DNA of 64,000 nucleotides from JALHUB01 sp963719465 (GCA_963719465.1 OY970386.1:868001-932000); one strand, 5' to 3'. Shown: positions 1 to 8,584, counted from the first letter of the stretch. Made by a program: numbers and translations. The notes: a model not told the origin generated them from the letters alone.

Positions 1-111
1 GTTGAGGATGGTGTGCGCGGGCCGACCGGCGTCGAGGGCCTGCTGCGTGAGGGCGGCGGTACCAGGGGCGTCGCCTTCGATGAGGCTGCGGGTGATGTCG
101 GCGAGCTCCAT
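1..111 (-). CDS. Corrinoid (cobalamin-binding) protein, N-terminal fragment
   Basis: The minus strand reads from an ATG at 111 to the left edge with no stop, giving 37 residues that begin MELADITRSLIEGDAPG and continue ALTQQALDAGRPAHTILN. This matches the N-terminal helical cap of B12-binding corrinoid proteins (MtaC/MtbC/MetH type), which carry a methyl-accepting cobalamin between two methyltransferases. The Rossmann-type B12 domain with its DxHxxG motif would lie outside the window. A B12-methyltransferase activation-type gene at 385 and a UroD-type methyltransferase at 18350 fit the same pathway. Only the cap is visible, so the substrate cannot be named. Confidence 0.7.
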   Translation of the reverse strand, partial: MELADITRSLIEGDAPGTAALTQQALDAGRPAHTILN

Positions 112-216
112 TTCTATCCCGGCCTGTCGCGTCGGAGGATGGCGCGGAGGGTTGCGGCAGGCAATTCAGCCTACCTGATTGGTCGAACGGCGGTCAACCC
201 CAGCGCCGAGAGTGGC

Positions 217-293
217 GCCGAGGCTGGAAAGCCTCGGCTACGTTAGGATGGCTGCCAGTTTGCCGCCGGGGCTGGAAAGCCTCGGCTACGTTA
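217..293 (+). repeat. Two copies of a short hairpin + CTACG repeat
   Basis: Copy 1 has arms at 217-225 and 230-238 (GCCGAGGCT / AGCCTCGGC, perfect) around a GGAA loop, followed by TACGTTA. Copy 2 has arms at 265-273 and 278-286 with one G.T wobble, the same GGAA loop and the same TACGTTA tail. Relatives occur at 11762-12017, 21967-22067, 38261, 42023 and 42169-42281. The region 112-384 otherwise holds no recognisable gene. Confidence 0.75.
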
Positions 294-384
294 TTCTTGA
301 TAGGGGCTCGGCCGCGCCGTCTTTCGGTCGTTGACGGGGGCGAGGGGCGGGCTTAGATTGGGATGGCGAAGGAGGCGGGCGAGC

Positions 385-1056
385 GTGCCGCTTGTCACAG
401 GTCTGGAGATCGAGGTTGAGCGCGACGTGGCGCTGGGCCTGCTGCGTCGTCGGCCGGGTGCGATGGGCGCGGACGACGCGTGGTCGCGGGCGGTCGACGC
501 GGCGCTGGCGGAGGGCAGGCGGCTGTGGCAGCCGGCGATAGCGTATGAGGCGTTCCCGATAGCGGGGGGCGAGCCGTCGCGTTTGCTTATCGGCGAGGGC
601 GTGGCGTTGGAGAGCAGGGTCGTTGCGGCGCTGTTCGGGGACGCCCGCGAAGTGGTGCTCATGGTGTACACGATCGGTCCGGCGCTGGAGGCGCGGATCG
701 ACGAGCTGACGGCGCAGCGTGAGTACCCGGCGGCGTTCGCGCTCGATGCGGTTGGGTCGGCGGCGCTGGGGAAGACGGGCGAGGCAGGCTATGCGCTGAT
801 TGAGGCGATGGCGAAGGCACGTGGGGTAAAGGCGAGCATTCCGCTCAATCCAGGGACGAGCCACTGGCCGCTTTCGGGGCAGCGCCTGATCGCGGAGATG
901 GTGGGAGCGCGGGAGATAGGCGTTGAGGCGCGGGAATCGGGGGTACTGCACCCGTTCAAGAGCATCGCCTTCGCGGTGGCGCTGGGCGAGGAGGTGCTGA
1001 CGCCGGCGGAGGGTTCGTCGTGCGACTACTGCGAGCGACGGGATTTGTGTCTGTAG
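385..1056 (+). CDS. Vitamin B12-dependent methionine synthase activation-domain-like protein
   Basis: This 223-residue protein resembles the stand-alone version of the MetH reactivation domain found beside corrinoid methyltransferase systems; in MetH this domain helps re-methylate oxidised cob(II)alamin. Visible family-like stretches are VLMVYTIGPALEARI near residues 93-107, SIPLNPGTSHWPLSGQ near 152-167, and a C-terminal cysteine cluster CDYCERRDLC that could bind a metal or Fe-S centre. The GTG at 385 is chosen because AGGAGG lies about 9 bases upstream; an in-frame TTG at 331 lacks such a site. It is divergent from the corrinoid protein at 1-111, which supports a shared methyl-transfer role. 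The exact partner is inferred. Confidence 0.65.
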   Translation: MPLVTGLEIEVERDVALGLLRRRPGAMGADDAWSRAVDAALAEGRRLWQPAIAYEAFPIAGGEPSRLLIGEGVALESRVVAALFGDAREVVLMVYTIGPALEARIDELTAQREYPAAFALDAVGSAALGKTGEAGYALIEAMAKARGVKASIPLNPGTSHWPLSGQRLIAEMVGAREIGVEARESGVLHPFKSIAFAVALGEEVLTPAEGSSCDYCERRDLCL

Positions 1057-1104
1057 GGGGCTTCGGCGGAAAGGTCGGGGGCGGGGCGTGCTGGATTCAT
1101 CTTA

Positions 1105-1133
1105 TTGTCAAATCCGAGGTCGTGTGGTAAACT
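1105..1133 (+). promoter_or_regulatory. Probable sigma-70-type promoter for the zinc-ribbon/rpsU pair
   Basis: TTGTCA (1105-1110) and TAAACT (1128-1133) are separated by exactly 17 bases and precede the GTG at 1237 by about 100 bases. No competing gene lies in between. Confidence 0.5.
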
Positions 1134-1236
1134 ACGTCCGATTGGTCAGATTTCCGCGTCTTCAGTCGTCGCGAAGGGTCCGCCCGATTCGCTCGCACTC
1201 GATGACAAGGAAGCAAGTAACTAAGGAGGTCGTCGA

Positions 1237-1569
1237 GTGCCTTACACCGACAGAGATTTAACGTGCGTCGATTGCGGCGCGACATTCACGTTCTCGGCAG
1301 AGGACCAGGAGTACCACGCGAGCCGCGGCTTTACGAATGAGCCGAAGCGCTGCCCGACTTGCCGTTCGGCGCGGAAGGCCGAGCGAGGCGGATCGCGCGG
1401 CGGCGGCAGCTTCGGCGGGGGCGCCGGTGGACGACGGCAGATGTTCCCGGCGGTCTGCGCTGAGTGCGGCCAGGCTACGGAGGTCCCGTTCGAGCCGCGA
1501 GGAGACCGTCCGGTCTACTGCTTCGATTGCTTCTCGCGCCGCTCTCCGAGCAGGCCAGCGCGATTCTAA
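1237..1569 (+). CDS. Zinc-ribbon protein with two CxxC pairs
   Basis: The 110-residue protein starts MPYTDRDLTCVDCGATFTFS and contains CVDC, CPTC, CAEC and CFDC pairs, separated by a Gly/Arg-rich linker around residues 48-65. The arrangement fits the probable zinc-binding domain family (zf-trcl type) of small bacterial proteins with a conserved CxDCG...F start. The molecular role of that family is not established; nucleic-acid binding is an inference from the basic Gly-rich linker. The GTG start at 1237 is preceded by AAGGAGG at good distance. It lies 13 bases upstream of rpsU and probably shares its transcript, which suggests a link to translation or growth control. Confidence 0.75.
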   Translation: MPYTDRDLTCVDCGATFTFSAEDQEYHASRGFTNEPKRCPTCRSARKAERGGSRGGGSFGGGAGGRRQMFPAVCAECGQATEVPFEPRGDRPVYCFDCFSRRSPSRPARF

Positions 1570-1582
1570 GAAGGGACCGCAT

Positions 1583-1783
1583 TTGTTCGTAGAGCTCAGA
1601 GAAGGCGAAACTCAGGAACATTTGTTATCCCGTTTCCGGCAGACGATGCAGCGAAACGGGGTGCTAAGGGAGATCAAGAAGCGGCGCCACTTCATCTCGA
1701 AGTCTGAGGTGCGGCGTCTGGCGAAGGCCAAGGCGACGCGTCGGGCTCGAAAGAAGATAGCGAGAGCGACGACCAGGGTCTAG
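1583..1783 (+). CDS. rpsU: 30S ribosomal protein S21
   Basis: The 66-residue basic protein (FVELREGETQEHLLSRFRQT, then KKRRHFISKSEVRR and an Arg/Lys/Ala-rich tail) has the length and pattern of bS21, a small-subunit protein at the mRNA exit platform that helps start translation. The open frame extends further upstream, but a TTG at 1583 has AAGGGA 7 bases before it and gives the normal S21 N-terminus, so this start is preferred. It follows the zinc-ribbon gene closely and is probably co-transcribed. Confidence 0.9.
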   Translation: MFVELREGETQEHLLSRFRQTMQRNGVLREIKKRRHFISKSEVRRLAKAKATRRARKKIARATTRV

Positions 1784-1863
1784 CTGGCGTCCCTGCCGTT
1801 AGACCCCAGCCTCATCGATCAGGCCGATCCCCTTCTGACCGTGTATTCCTCGGATAGACGCGC

Positions 1864-2229
1864 CTAGGCAGCGTTCGTATCGGGCTGCCAGAGGGCGAAC
1901 GGGTTGCCATCCGGGTCCTCGCAGATTGCGAACCAGCCCATCTTGGGCACGGGGCGCTTGTCCATCATGACTTTCCCGCCCAGGGAGGTCACCTTCTTGG
2001 AGAAGTCGTCAACGGATTCCACGCCGATGTAGTTGAGCGGGCACTGCCAGCCTTCCATCCTGGCCATCATGCCGCCGTTCGGGCCGGCCTCGCCGTCGCC
2101 GGTGCGGATGAGCCAGTAATCCATCCCCGGGTCTTTCTCGATCTTCCAGTCGAAGAGGCCGCTGTAGAACGACGCGAGCTTTGGAGGGTCGTTTGCCGGG
2201 ATCTCGAAGTGGACGATTGTGCGGTTCAC
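1864..2229 (-). CDS. VOC-family (glyoxalase/bleomycin-resistance fold) protein
   Basis: The 121-residue protein has the single-unit VOC pattern: an N-terminal IVHFEIPANDPPKLASFYSG strand-helix, a central GGMMAR region, and a C-terminal CEDPDGNPFALWQPD end that usually supplies the last metal ligand or loop. Members are small paired beta-alpha-beta-beta-beta proteins and include glyoxalases, dioxygenases and resistance proteins. The substrate cannot be read from sequence. It sits in a minus-strand run with a superoxide dismutase and a DinB-like protein, suggesting a stress or detoxification role (inference). Confidence 0.8.
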   Translation of the reverse strand: MNRTIVHFEIPANDPPKLASFYSGLFDWKIEKDPGMDYWLIRTGDGEAGPNGGMMARMEGWQCPLNYIGVESVDDFSKKVTSLGGKVMMDKRPVPKMGWFAICEDPDGNPFALWQPDTNAA

Positions 2230-2281
2230 GTTTCGCCTCCACCGTTTCTTGATTCAGACCGTCGAGAGCAGGCGGGGCGCG

Positions 2282-2854
2282 CTACAGACGGCTCTCCACG
2301 GCCTCGCGGTCCACGTTGCGCAGGAAGGCTTCGATGTAGTCGGCGCGCTTCAGGCCGTAGTCGAGCATGAAGGCGTGCTCGAAGACGTCCATGACCAGGA
2401 TTGGAATGCAGCCGGCCAGGTGGTTGTTCTGGTGCTCGTTGATCCACTGGTTGATGAGAGCGCCTGAAGCGCCGTCGCGGTAGAGGATGGCCCAACCTAT
2501 GCCGCGCATGGCGCCGACTCCTTTGAAGTCGGCGAGCCAGGCGTCGAAGCCGCCGAAGTCGGGCGCGACGGCCTGGGAGAGCTTCTGCGACTGGGCGAGG
2601 TCGCCCTTGCCGCCGAGGTTCTCGAAGTAGTACTCGTGCAGGCGCATGCCGTCCCATTCGAAGCCGAGGCGGCGCTTGAGCTCGGCGAACTCGGGGGTGG
2701 CGTGCTTGCCGTCCTTCGCCATCTGGGCGAGGGTATCGCGGAGCTTGTTGGTGTTGGTGACGTAGCCCTGGTAGAGGGTGAAGTGGTTCTTCAGCAGGGT
2801 TTCGCTGAAGCCGTCCATGCCGATGAGACGAGAGTAGTCCTTCGCTTCGTACAC
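2282..2854 (-). CDS. sod: Superoxide dismutase, Fe/Mn family
   Basis: This 190-residue enzyme converts superoxide to oxygen and hydrogen peroxide. The four metal ligands are recognisable: His24 in KNHFTLYQGYV, the His of MRLHEYYFENL, and Asp and His in MDVFEHAFMLDYG. The residue four before the second His is Gly and a Gln occurs in NEHQNNHLAG, a pattern closer to Mn-type than Fe-type enzymes; metal preference remains inference. The second-sphere His of classical enzymes (E. coli H30) is replaced by Tyr. GGAGGGTTCC lies just upstream of the ATG at 2854. No signal peptide is seen, so it is cytoplasmic. Confidence 0.93.
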   Translation of the reverse strand: MYEAKDYSRLIGMDGFSETLLKNHFTLYQGYVTNTNKLRDTLAQMAKDGKHATPEFAELKRRLGFEWDGMRLHEYYFENLGGKGDLAQSQKLSQAVAPDFGGFDAWLADFKGVGAMRGIGWAILYRDGASGALINQWINEHQNNHLAGCIPILVMDVFEHAFMLDYGLKRADYIEAFLRNVDREAVESRL

Positions 2855-2914
2855 TTGTGGAACCCTCCTTTGTCTTTCTTGCCGTTGCCCGACGTTCCGG
2901 TCGGGTGATTTCCT

Positions 2915-3376
2915 TCAGGCGGCGGCCCGATGGGCTAGCCAGCCCCTGATCTGGTCGGCGTGGGTGTTGAAGTGGCCGTTTTCGGCCAGGAGTCTGCTGG
3001 CGGTCTTCCCCGGGCCGAAGCGCTCTTCTGGGAGCGCCTCGGCGGCGGCGTGGAAGGTGGCGACGGCCTCGTCGAGCTCGCGAATCACCTGCGCCTTGGT
3101 CTTGTTCCGCGCCTCGTGCGCAAAGTGTTCGTTCCAGGCCTGCACGTCCGACCAGTCGACGCCTTCCGGCGAAGGGCGCTCGCCGCGGCCCATGCGCTCG
3201 AGGGCGATGGTGAACTGGCGGTGCCAGCCGGCGAGGTGAGCGACGATCTCGCGGACGCCCCAACGGCCGTCCAGCCAGCGCTCTTCGAACTGGGGCTCGG
3301 CGATGGGCTCGACGAGCGAGCGGAAGCGGCGGTAGGCGCCGTCATGCCAGTCGAGCTCCTCGCGTTTGGTAGGCAC
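2915..3376 (-). CDS. DinB / ClbS-DfsB-like four-helix protein
   Basis: The 153-residue protein has the four-helix-bundle pattern of the DinB superfamily. The features used are an N-terminal helix with YRRFRSLV, the GRWGVREIVAHLAGWHRQF segment (His near the end of helix 2), and a C-terminal NGHFNTHADQIRGWL with the second and third His positions. These His residues usually bind a metal in thiol-transferase or hydrolase-type members; ClbS-like relatives act as cyclopropane hydrolases. The true substrate is unknown. It lies upstream of the superoxide dismutase on the same strand. Confidence 0.7.
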   Translation of the reverse strand: MPTKREELDWHDGAYRRFRSLVEPIAEPQFEERWLDGRWGVREIVAHLAGWHRQFTIALERMGRGERPSPEGVDWSDVQAWNEHFAHEARNKTKAQVIRELDEAVATFHAAAEALPEERFGPGKTASRLLAENGHFNTHADQIRGWLAHRAAA

Positions 3377-3417
3377 TCGCTGTTCCCCCTGCCGGCGAGG
3401 TTATCGGGAAGTGGCGC

Positions 3418-3615
3418 TCAGGCCGCCTTCTCCTCACGCATTGATTCTGTTTCGAAGAGGGGCCGGTTGTCAACGACGGCGTGGTGCTGGTTGGCGACTC
3501 GGCGGAAGCCGCACTGCAGGCAGACAACGTCCCAGCTGCCGGGCGGGTCGTATTCGAGTCCGAGGTTGCCGTGGCAGCGCGGGCATCTCGCTTGGGAGTT
3601 CCAGCTTGGCTTCAT
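3418..3615 (-). CDS. Small zinc-ribbon protein, paralogue of the gene at 5593
   Basis: The 65-residue protein has CPRCHGNLGLEYD followed by a CLQCGFRRV pair, a one-zinc ribbon. GGAGGAAC lies 5-10 bases before the ATG at 3615, so the longer upstream reading is rejected. The gene at 5593-5817 has the same CPRC...CxQCG layout, and the two flank the trehalose-phosphate synthase gene. Function is unknown; small size and no membrane segment suggest a soluble nucleic-acid or protein-binding factor (inference). Confidence 0.65.
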   Translation of the reverse strand: MKPSWNSQARCPRCHGNLGLEYDPPGSWDVVCLQCGFRRVANQHHAVVDNRPLFETESMREEKAA

Positions 3616-3665
3616 CTTGTTCCTCCTTGTGTTAATGATGCGGCGGAATGAGCATCCATGCTCAC

Positions 3666-5183
3666 TCACGCCGCAGCAGGTGCCGGTTTGGTGTCATTGA
3701 TAGACGCCAGGTCTTCGAGCTGGACCTGGAGCCAGCGTCCGATATCGTGCTTGAGAACGGCGCGTCGCAGGAGGGCGGCGCGCTCGCGGCGTTCGCCTTC
3801 CGGCAGGGTGAGGGCGGTGTGCAGGGCGTCCGCGGTGGCTTCGATGTCCTCCGGGTCGACGCCGATTGCGCCGCCGCGCAACTCTTCAAACGAGCCGGCG
3901 GCCTCCGAAAGGACGAGGGCGCCGTCGCGGCGGTTGAGGACGGGGCCCTCCTTGGAAACGAGGTTCATGCCGTCGATTAGCGGGTTGACCATGAGCACGT
4001 CGTACAGGCTGAGGGCGACGAGCGCCTGGAGGCGGTTGTGCTCGTAAAACAACTTGATAGGCGCCCAGCTCTTCGTGCCGTGGCGAGCGTTTATTTCGTC
4101 GGCGAGGGCAATGACCTGCTCGGCATAGGAGCGATACTCTGGGATGGACTCGCGCGACGGGACGAGGAAGGAGAGCATGCGGACGCGGCCAAGCCACTCC
4201 GGGTGCGACTGGAGGAGGCGGTCGAAGGCGCGGAAGCCGGCGTCGACGTTCTTGCTGGGGTCGAGGCGGTCGACGCGAACGATGGTCTTCACGGCGGTTT
4301 CGGCGGTGAGGCTGGCGAAGTAGGGCCTGGCCTCCGGCGACGAGAGCTGCGAGCGGAGGTCGAAGACGTCGACGGAGATGGGGTTGACGGAGACGCGCGT
4401 CCGGCGGCCGCGGTAGGTGACGATGCCCTCTGTGAAGTCGACACGGGCGGCCGGGAAGAAGGCCCAGCAGGTGAGGAGGAAGTCCTGCGCCCACTTTTCG
4501 GTCTGGAAGACGACGCTGTCGTTGGCGAGGAGGCCTTCGCAGATGGAGTCGACGATCTGGCGCGGGAGGTCCTGCCAGGCTTCGAGGCCGGGCCAGGGAA
4601 TATGGATGAAGTGCTGAAGGGCGGCGCCGGGACACAGGTTTCGGATGAAGAGGGGCGCGGCGTAGAGGTGATAGTCATGCAGCATGACGGAGCCGCAGTT
4701 GCGACCGCTGCGGAACTCGCCGGCGGCCACTTCGGCGATGGCCTGATTGACGGGCAGGTAGCCGTGCTCCCAGGCGTGAAGCGCTTCGGCGCGTGGGTCG
4801 GGGCGACGCAGCCGGTTCCAGAGGGAGTGCTGAAGGAACCAGAGCATCGGGTTGCAAAAGGTGCTGTAGAAAAGGTCATAGGCTTCGCGAGGGGGCGCAA
4901 CCAGGCGAAGACTGGCGCCTTGGCCGAAGTCGACGAGGCCGCCGGCAAGGGCGACGTCGCGGTCGGCTTCGCTGGCGGCGCTGGCGATCCAGCTTACGGG
5001 CGTCGAGTTGGCGACGGAAGTGAGGGCGCTGGCGACGCCGCCTCTGGCCGGGCGGCGGCGAAGGCGGCCAGCATCGTCATGATAGTACTCGACGGGGGCG
5101 CGATTGCTTACGATCAGGAGCGGCTGCTGCGGCGCCAGGATGCTGGGCCTGGTATACAGAGCCGGTCGGGTATAGGTAGGCAC
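3666..5183 (-). CDS. otsA: Trehalose-6-phosphate synthase (GT20)
   Basis: This 505-residue glycosyltransferase makes trehalose 6-phosphate from a nucleotide-glucose donor and glucose 6-phosphate, for osmotic and desiccation protection. GT20 signatures are in order: SNRAPVEY near the N-terminus, HDYHLYAAPLFIR, VDRLDPSKN (donor-phosphate Arg and Lys), DGMNLVSKEGPV, and LSEAAGSFEEL. GTG at 5183 is chosen because AAGGAAACTCAG precedes it; the upstream in-frame extension is Arg-rich and unlike the family. There is no OtsB phosphatase domain or neighbouring otsB, so dephosphorylation must come from elsewhere. It lies between two paralogous zinc-ribbon genes on the same strand. Confidence 0.93.
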   Translation of the reverse strand: MPTYTRPALYTRPSILAPQQPLLIVSNRAPVEYYHDDAGRLRRRPARGGVASALTSVANSTPVSWIASAASEADRDVALAGGLVDFGQGASLRLVAPPREAYDLFYSTFCNPMLWFLQHSLWNRLRRPDPRAEALHAWEHGYLPVNQAIAEVAAGEFRSGRNCGSVMLHDYHLYAAPLFIRNLCPGAALQHFIHIPWPGLEAWQDLPRQIVDSICEGLLANDSVVFQTEKWAQDFLLTCWAFFPAARVDFTEGIVTYRGRRTRVSVNPISVDVFDLRSQLSSPEARPYFASLTAETAVKTIVRVDRLDPSKNVDAGFRAFDRLLQSHPEWLGRVRMLSFLVPSRESIPEYRSYAEQVIALADEINARHGTKSWAPIKLFYEHNRLQALVALSLYDVLMVNPLIDGMNLVSKEGPVLNRRDGALVLSEAAGSFEELRGGAIGVDPEDIEATADALHTALTLPEGERRERAALLRRAVLKHDIGRWLQVQLEDLASINDTKPAPAAA

Positions 5184-5272
5184 CTGAGTTTCCTTTCGTT
5201 GCGCCTGGCGATTAGACGAGCAGCCAGCGCCCGATGACGGCCGGCGCCCGATTGTTCTGAGATCCCGTCGCA

Positions 5273-5596
5273 CTAGCCTGCCACCGGCCGGTCGGCTGAC
5301 GGGAATCCGAGCACGCGGCATGATCGTGAACCCGAGACGGTTAGCGCAGCCGTCGCGGGGGATGATTCAAAATAGTCGTCTTGCCTGGCCCGATCTTCGA
5401 GGGTCTGGAAGGTCAAGGCGACGTCGCTGACGAAGTCGGCCGGCCCGCTGTGATTGCGGCCGTCTTTGACCAGCAGGATAGAGACGAGCAGGAGAGCATC
5501 CTTCTCCAAGCCGGCTACGTTCGGTATGGTCCGACCGGCTCTGCGGTCAGCAAGGCGACAGACTTTTCCGCGGGCCATTTTCGTCATCTTTCTCAA
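5273..5596 (-). CDS. Hypothetical protein, translationally coupled to the zinc ribbon
   Basis: The frame gives up to 107 residues and starts at a TTG (5596) that overlaps the TGA of the upstream zinc-ribbon gene; an ATG nine bases in is an alternative. Its middle, GLEKDALLLVSILLVKDGRN and a following SDVALTFQTLEDRAR, reads like helical protein, but the C-terminal part is low-information. I recognise no domain. The overlap and same-strand position between the zinc ribbon and otsA are the main reasons to list it. It may be non-coding. Confidence 0.35.
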   Translation of the reverse strand: MRKMTKMARGKVCRLADRRAGRTIPNVAGLEKDALLLVSILLVKDGRNHSGPADFVSDVALTFQTLEDRARQDDYFESSPATAALTVSGSRSCRVLGFPSADRPVAG

Positions 5597-5817
5597 GCAA
5601 CCCTAACTCGTCGCTCGCAGGCCGAGAGCCTGAGCGAGGCCATCGGCAGCGGCACCGGCGGGGCGGGGCTGTAGTTGCTGGGGGACGCCATGACGCCTGC
5701 CAGCGGTTCCTGAAGAATGTGACCGCACTGGATGCAGGATACGGACGGTCCGTAATAGTCCGAGTCTAGAAACAGGTCTCCGCGACAGCGCGGGCAGGCT
5801 TTCAACCACATCATCAT
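5593..5817 (-). CDS. Small zinc-ribbon protein, paralogue of the gene at 3418
   Basis: The 74-residue protein starts MMMWLKACPRCRGDLFLDSD and has a second pair in VSCIQCGHIL, making one zinc ribbon, then a Pro/Ser-rich tail. AAAGGAG lies 5-11 bases before the run of three ATG codons, any of which could start. It is clearly related in layout to the 65-residue protein at 3418. Its upstream region (5923-5971) carries two pairs of TGAA repeats at 11-bp spacing, so it may belong to a regulon controlled by an OmpR-family regulator (inference). Confidence 0.65.
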   Translation of the reverse strand: MMMWLKACPRCRGDLFLDSDYYGPSVSCIQCGHILQEPLAGVMASPSNYSPAPPVPLPMASLRLSACERRVRVA

Positions 5818-5922
5818 CCATACTCCTTTCCGTCTTCCCTGGCGTTCCTTTCCTTACCCGGCGGTCCTTCTTCCGATCGGTCCCGGTGGTACTGAAACCT
5901 GGCTCAATCTTAGGCCGGAGGC

Positions 5923-5971
5923 ATGAACGTTGTATGAACGGGGCATCGGTTTCCATGAAGGAAATGTGAAT
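5923..5971. promoter_or_regulatory. Two pairs of 11-bp-spaced TGAA repeats (PHO-box-like)
   Basis: TGAAC occurs at 5924 and 5935, TGAAG at 5956 and TGAAT at 5967, each pair spaced exactly 11 bp. Direct repeats with this period are typical targets of PhoB/PhoP/OmpR winged-helix dimers. The region 5818-6126 has no gene; it separates the zinc ribbon start from the 3' end of the hybrid kinase. Confidence 0.45.
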
Positions 5972-6126
5972 GAAGCGCCTCTTGCTGATACAAATGACAT
6001 ATGCGTTTAAGATGATATCCACAATCTGAGGACAGCGATCCGTTACGTCGTTGTCAGTCGCTATCTGTGGTTGTAGGGAGAAAGCAAGCCGGAGTTACGC
6101 CGCAGTATCTGAGGGAGCAGTTCCTT

Positions 6127-8435
6127 CTATTCTTTGACCATCCTGTAGCCGATCTGCCGTTCCGTGAGGATGTAGCGCGGGTTCTTTGCGTCGTCGTTGA
6201 GCTTATGGCGGAGGTTGCGTATGAAGGAGCGGACGAGCTCGGTCTCGCCGGCGTATTCGGCGCCCCAGACGCGCTGAAGGATCTGGTCGAAGGTGAGGAC
6301 GAGGCCGGCATGGGTAGCGAGCTCGTAGAGCAGCTTGTACTCGGTTGCGGAAAGGGATATATCCTGGCCGTTCAGGCTGACGCGCCGTTCGGCGAAGTTA
6401 ATCGTCAGGTCTTTTACGCTGAAAGGCGGCCGCGATTCGGTGAGACCGGGCAGGGAGCGACGGCGCAAGGCGGCCCCGATTCGGGCGAGAAGCTCGGAGG
6501 GGGCAAACGGCTTGGTGACGTAGTCGTCGGCGCCCATTTTGAGGGCGCGGACGGTGTCCTCGCTGCTGTCGCTGGCGGTGAGGAAGATGACGGGAGCGGC
6601 GGAGAACTCGCGGATGCGGGCAAGCAGGTCGAAGCCGCTGACGCCGGGGAGGCGGAGGTCAAGGAGGATGAGGTCGGGCTGTTCCATCTCGACGAACTTG
6701 GTGACCTGGGCGGGATCGCTGGTGACGAGGCACTGGTAGCCGGCCTGGTCGAGGGAATGCTGGAGGTAGCGCAGGATCGGCAGCTCGTCGTCGACGGCGA
6801 GGACGCGGGGTCTTTCGCCTCGACGGACGCCGGCGGGCGCGGAAACGGGCGTCGCCGCCGGGCGAGCCGGGCTCTCAGCGGCAAGGGGCAGGGTGAAGGA
6901 GAAGACGGAACCCTTGCCTTCGCCTTCGCTTTCGGCCCAATCCGGCCGCCGTGGGCTTCGACGATGCCCTTGCTGATGGCGAGGCCGAGGCCGGTGCCGA
7001 CACGGAAGGCGGGGCCATCGTGGACCTGGGAGAATTTCTGGAAGAGAAACGGCAGTTTCGCGGGGACGATTCCCTGGCCGCGGTCCCGGACGCGAACGGT
7101 GGCGTGAACGGGATCGTGCTCGACGGCGATTGTTATGGGCAAGTCCGGCGAGGCGAACTTGGCGGCGTTGTTGAGCAAATTGCTCAGGACCTGAACGAGT
7201 CGGCGCTTGTCGGCGTTGACGGGGGGCAAGTCTTCTGGCATTTCGACGTTGACAGGGTGGGGGCGGCCGGCGCGAGCGAGCGTTGCTTTCGCCTCGTCGA
7301 TGGCGTCGGCGAGGTTGATGGGCTCGGGCTTGACGGAGAGGGAGCCGGCCTCGATGCGGCTCATGTCGAGGAGGTTGTCGGCGAGGTCACGCAGGCGGTC
7401 GGACTGCTCGTCGATGATCTGGAAGAGTTCGCGGCCTTCCTCCAGGTCGAGCGGGCGGGGGCTGTGGAGGGCGGTGGCGGCGGAGCCCTTGATAGCGGCA
7501 AGCGGCGTCTTCAGCTCGTGGGTGACCATGGCAAGGAACTCGTTGCGGAGGCGCTCCATGTCCTCCATGGCGCGAACGCGCTCGGTCACGTCCCGGACGA
7601 TGCCCTGGATGGCGACGGGCTTGTCGTCCACCAGGATGGGAGCGTTGTGGTGCTCGATCCAGAGGGAGCGGCCGTCCTTGTGCTGGCAGCGGAGGATGAT
7701 CGGGCCGGTGAACGTTGTAGGCTCGGTGTGCATCTTGTCTATTAGCGGCTGGTCATCGGGGTGGACGATTTTGTGGTCGAGGTCGGGGTCGGCGAGCCAC
7801 TCTTCGCGCTCGTAGCCAAATAGATCGGTCATGGCGGGACTGACGTACTCGTAGCCGGGCGGGTCGAGGCGAAAGCGGTAGATGCCGTCGGTTGCGTATT
7901 CGGCGAGGAGGCCGTAGCGCTCCTCGCTTTCGCGGAGGGCCTGCTCGGCGGATTGCTGGGCGCGACGGCGTTCAGTAGTCTCGTCGATCTGGACCACGTA
8001 GCCCTTTACACCGCCGTCGTTCTTGGAACCGAGGGGTGTGACGACCACGTTCAGGTAGATGGACCCTGAGCGCGAGGTGGGGTAGAGGTTAGCCGCTTTG
8101 ATCTTCTCGAAGTCGAACTCGATTTCGCCGCGGACGGTGTCGCCGCGACGGAGGGCGGCTTTCGCCTTGTCGGAAAGGCCTGGGTGGTCGGCGATGCTGA
8201 GGCCTCGGAGGTCGTCGACGCTGTTGACGCCGGCGGTTTCGAGGAAGGCCTGGTTGGCGTCGATGAGGCGGCCGACGGCGTCGTAGATCTCGATGGCGAC
8301 GGGCGAGCCGGTGAAGAGGGACTGGAAGAGGCGACCGGTCATTTCGGCGTCGTAGACAGGGGTTACGGGCGCGGGCGGCTCTTTGGAAGGCGCTGTCGTT
8401 TGTTTTTCGCGGGTCATGTGCGTGCTTTTGGTCAT
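6127..8435 (-). CDS. PAS-PAS histidine kinase fused to an OmpR-type response regulator (one frameshift)
   Basis: Reading from 8435, the kinase part has a PAS domain (FTGSPVAIEIYDAVGRLIDA), a second PAS/PAC domain, a HisKA box with EFLAMVTHELKTPLAAIKG, and HATPase motifs LSNLLNNAAKF, RDRGQGI and GTGLGLAISKG. At about 6940 the frame shifts: GGRI should continue WAESEGEGKGSVFSFTLP but one T appears to be missing (ATTGGG for ATTTGGG). The other frame then runs without a stop through a receiver domain (VLAVDDE, LLDLRLPG, MGADDYVTKPF) and a winged-helix DNA-binding domain ending GYRMVKE. The repaired product is about 769 residues. Sensing, phosphorelay and promoter binding would thus be in one soluble chain. 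Alternatively the receiver-wHTH part is a separate gene. The signal is unknown. Confidence 0.7.
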
Positions 8436-8462
8436 TCCTTCACGTTCAGGGCTGCAAAGACC

Positions 8463-8500
8463 TTGACAACCTACCATAGCATTCCTGTGCGCGTTGTCAA
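8463..8500 (-). promoter_or_regulatory. Promoter and inverted repeat upstream of the hybrid kinase
   Basis: On the minus strand TTGACA (8500-8495), a 16-base spacer and TATGGT (8478-8473) lie about 40 bases before the ATG at 8435. TTGACAAC at 8463-8470 and GTTGTCAA at 8493-8500 form a perfect 8-bp inverted repeat bracketing the -10 element, so a repressor or autoregulatory site is possible. Confidence 0.5.
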
Positions 8501-8584
8501 CCCCGAACCGAGCAAGGACCGGCCTTAGCCGATGGACGCCACGACCGTCGGGGATTCCGGCGACAGGCGCGTGTCACGAATATG

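Noticed and set aside
2226..3263. Long minus-strand open frame of 345 residues over the dismutase and DinB-like genes
   Set aside because: Arg/Pro-rich frame shadow of two well-recognised genes in another frame.
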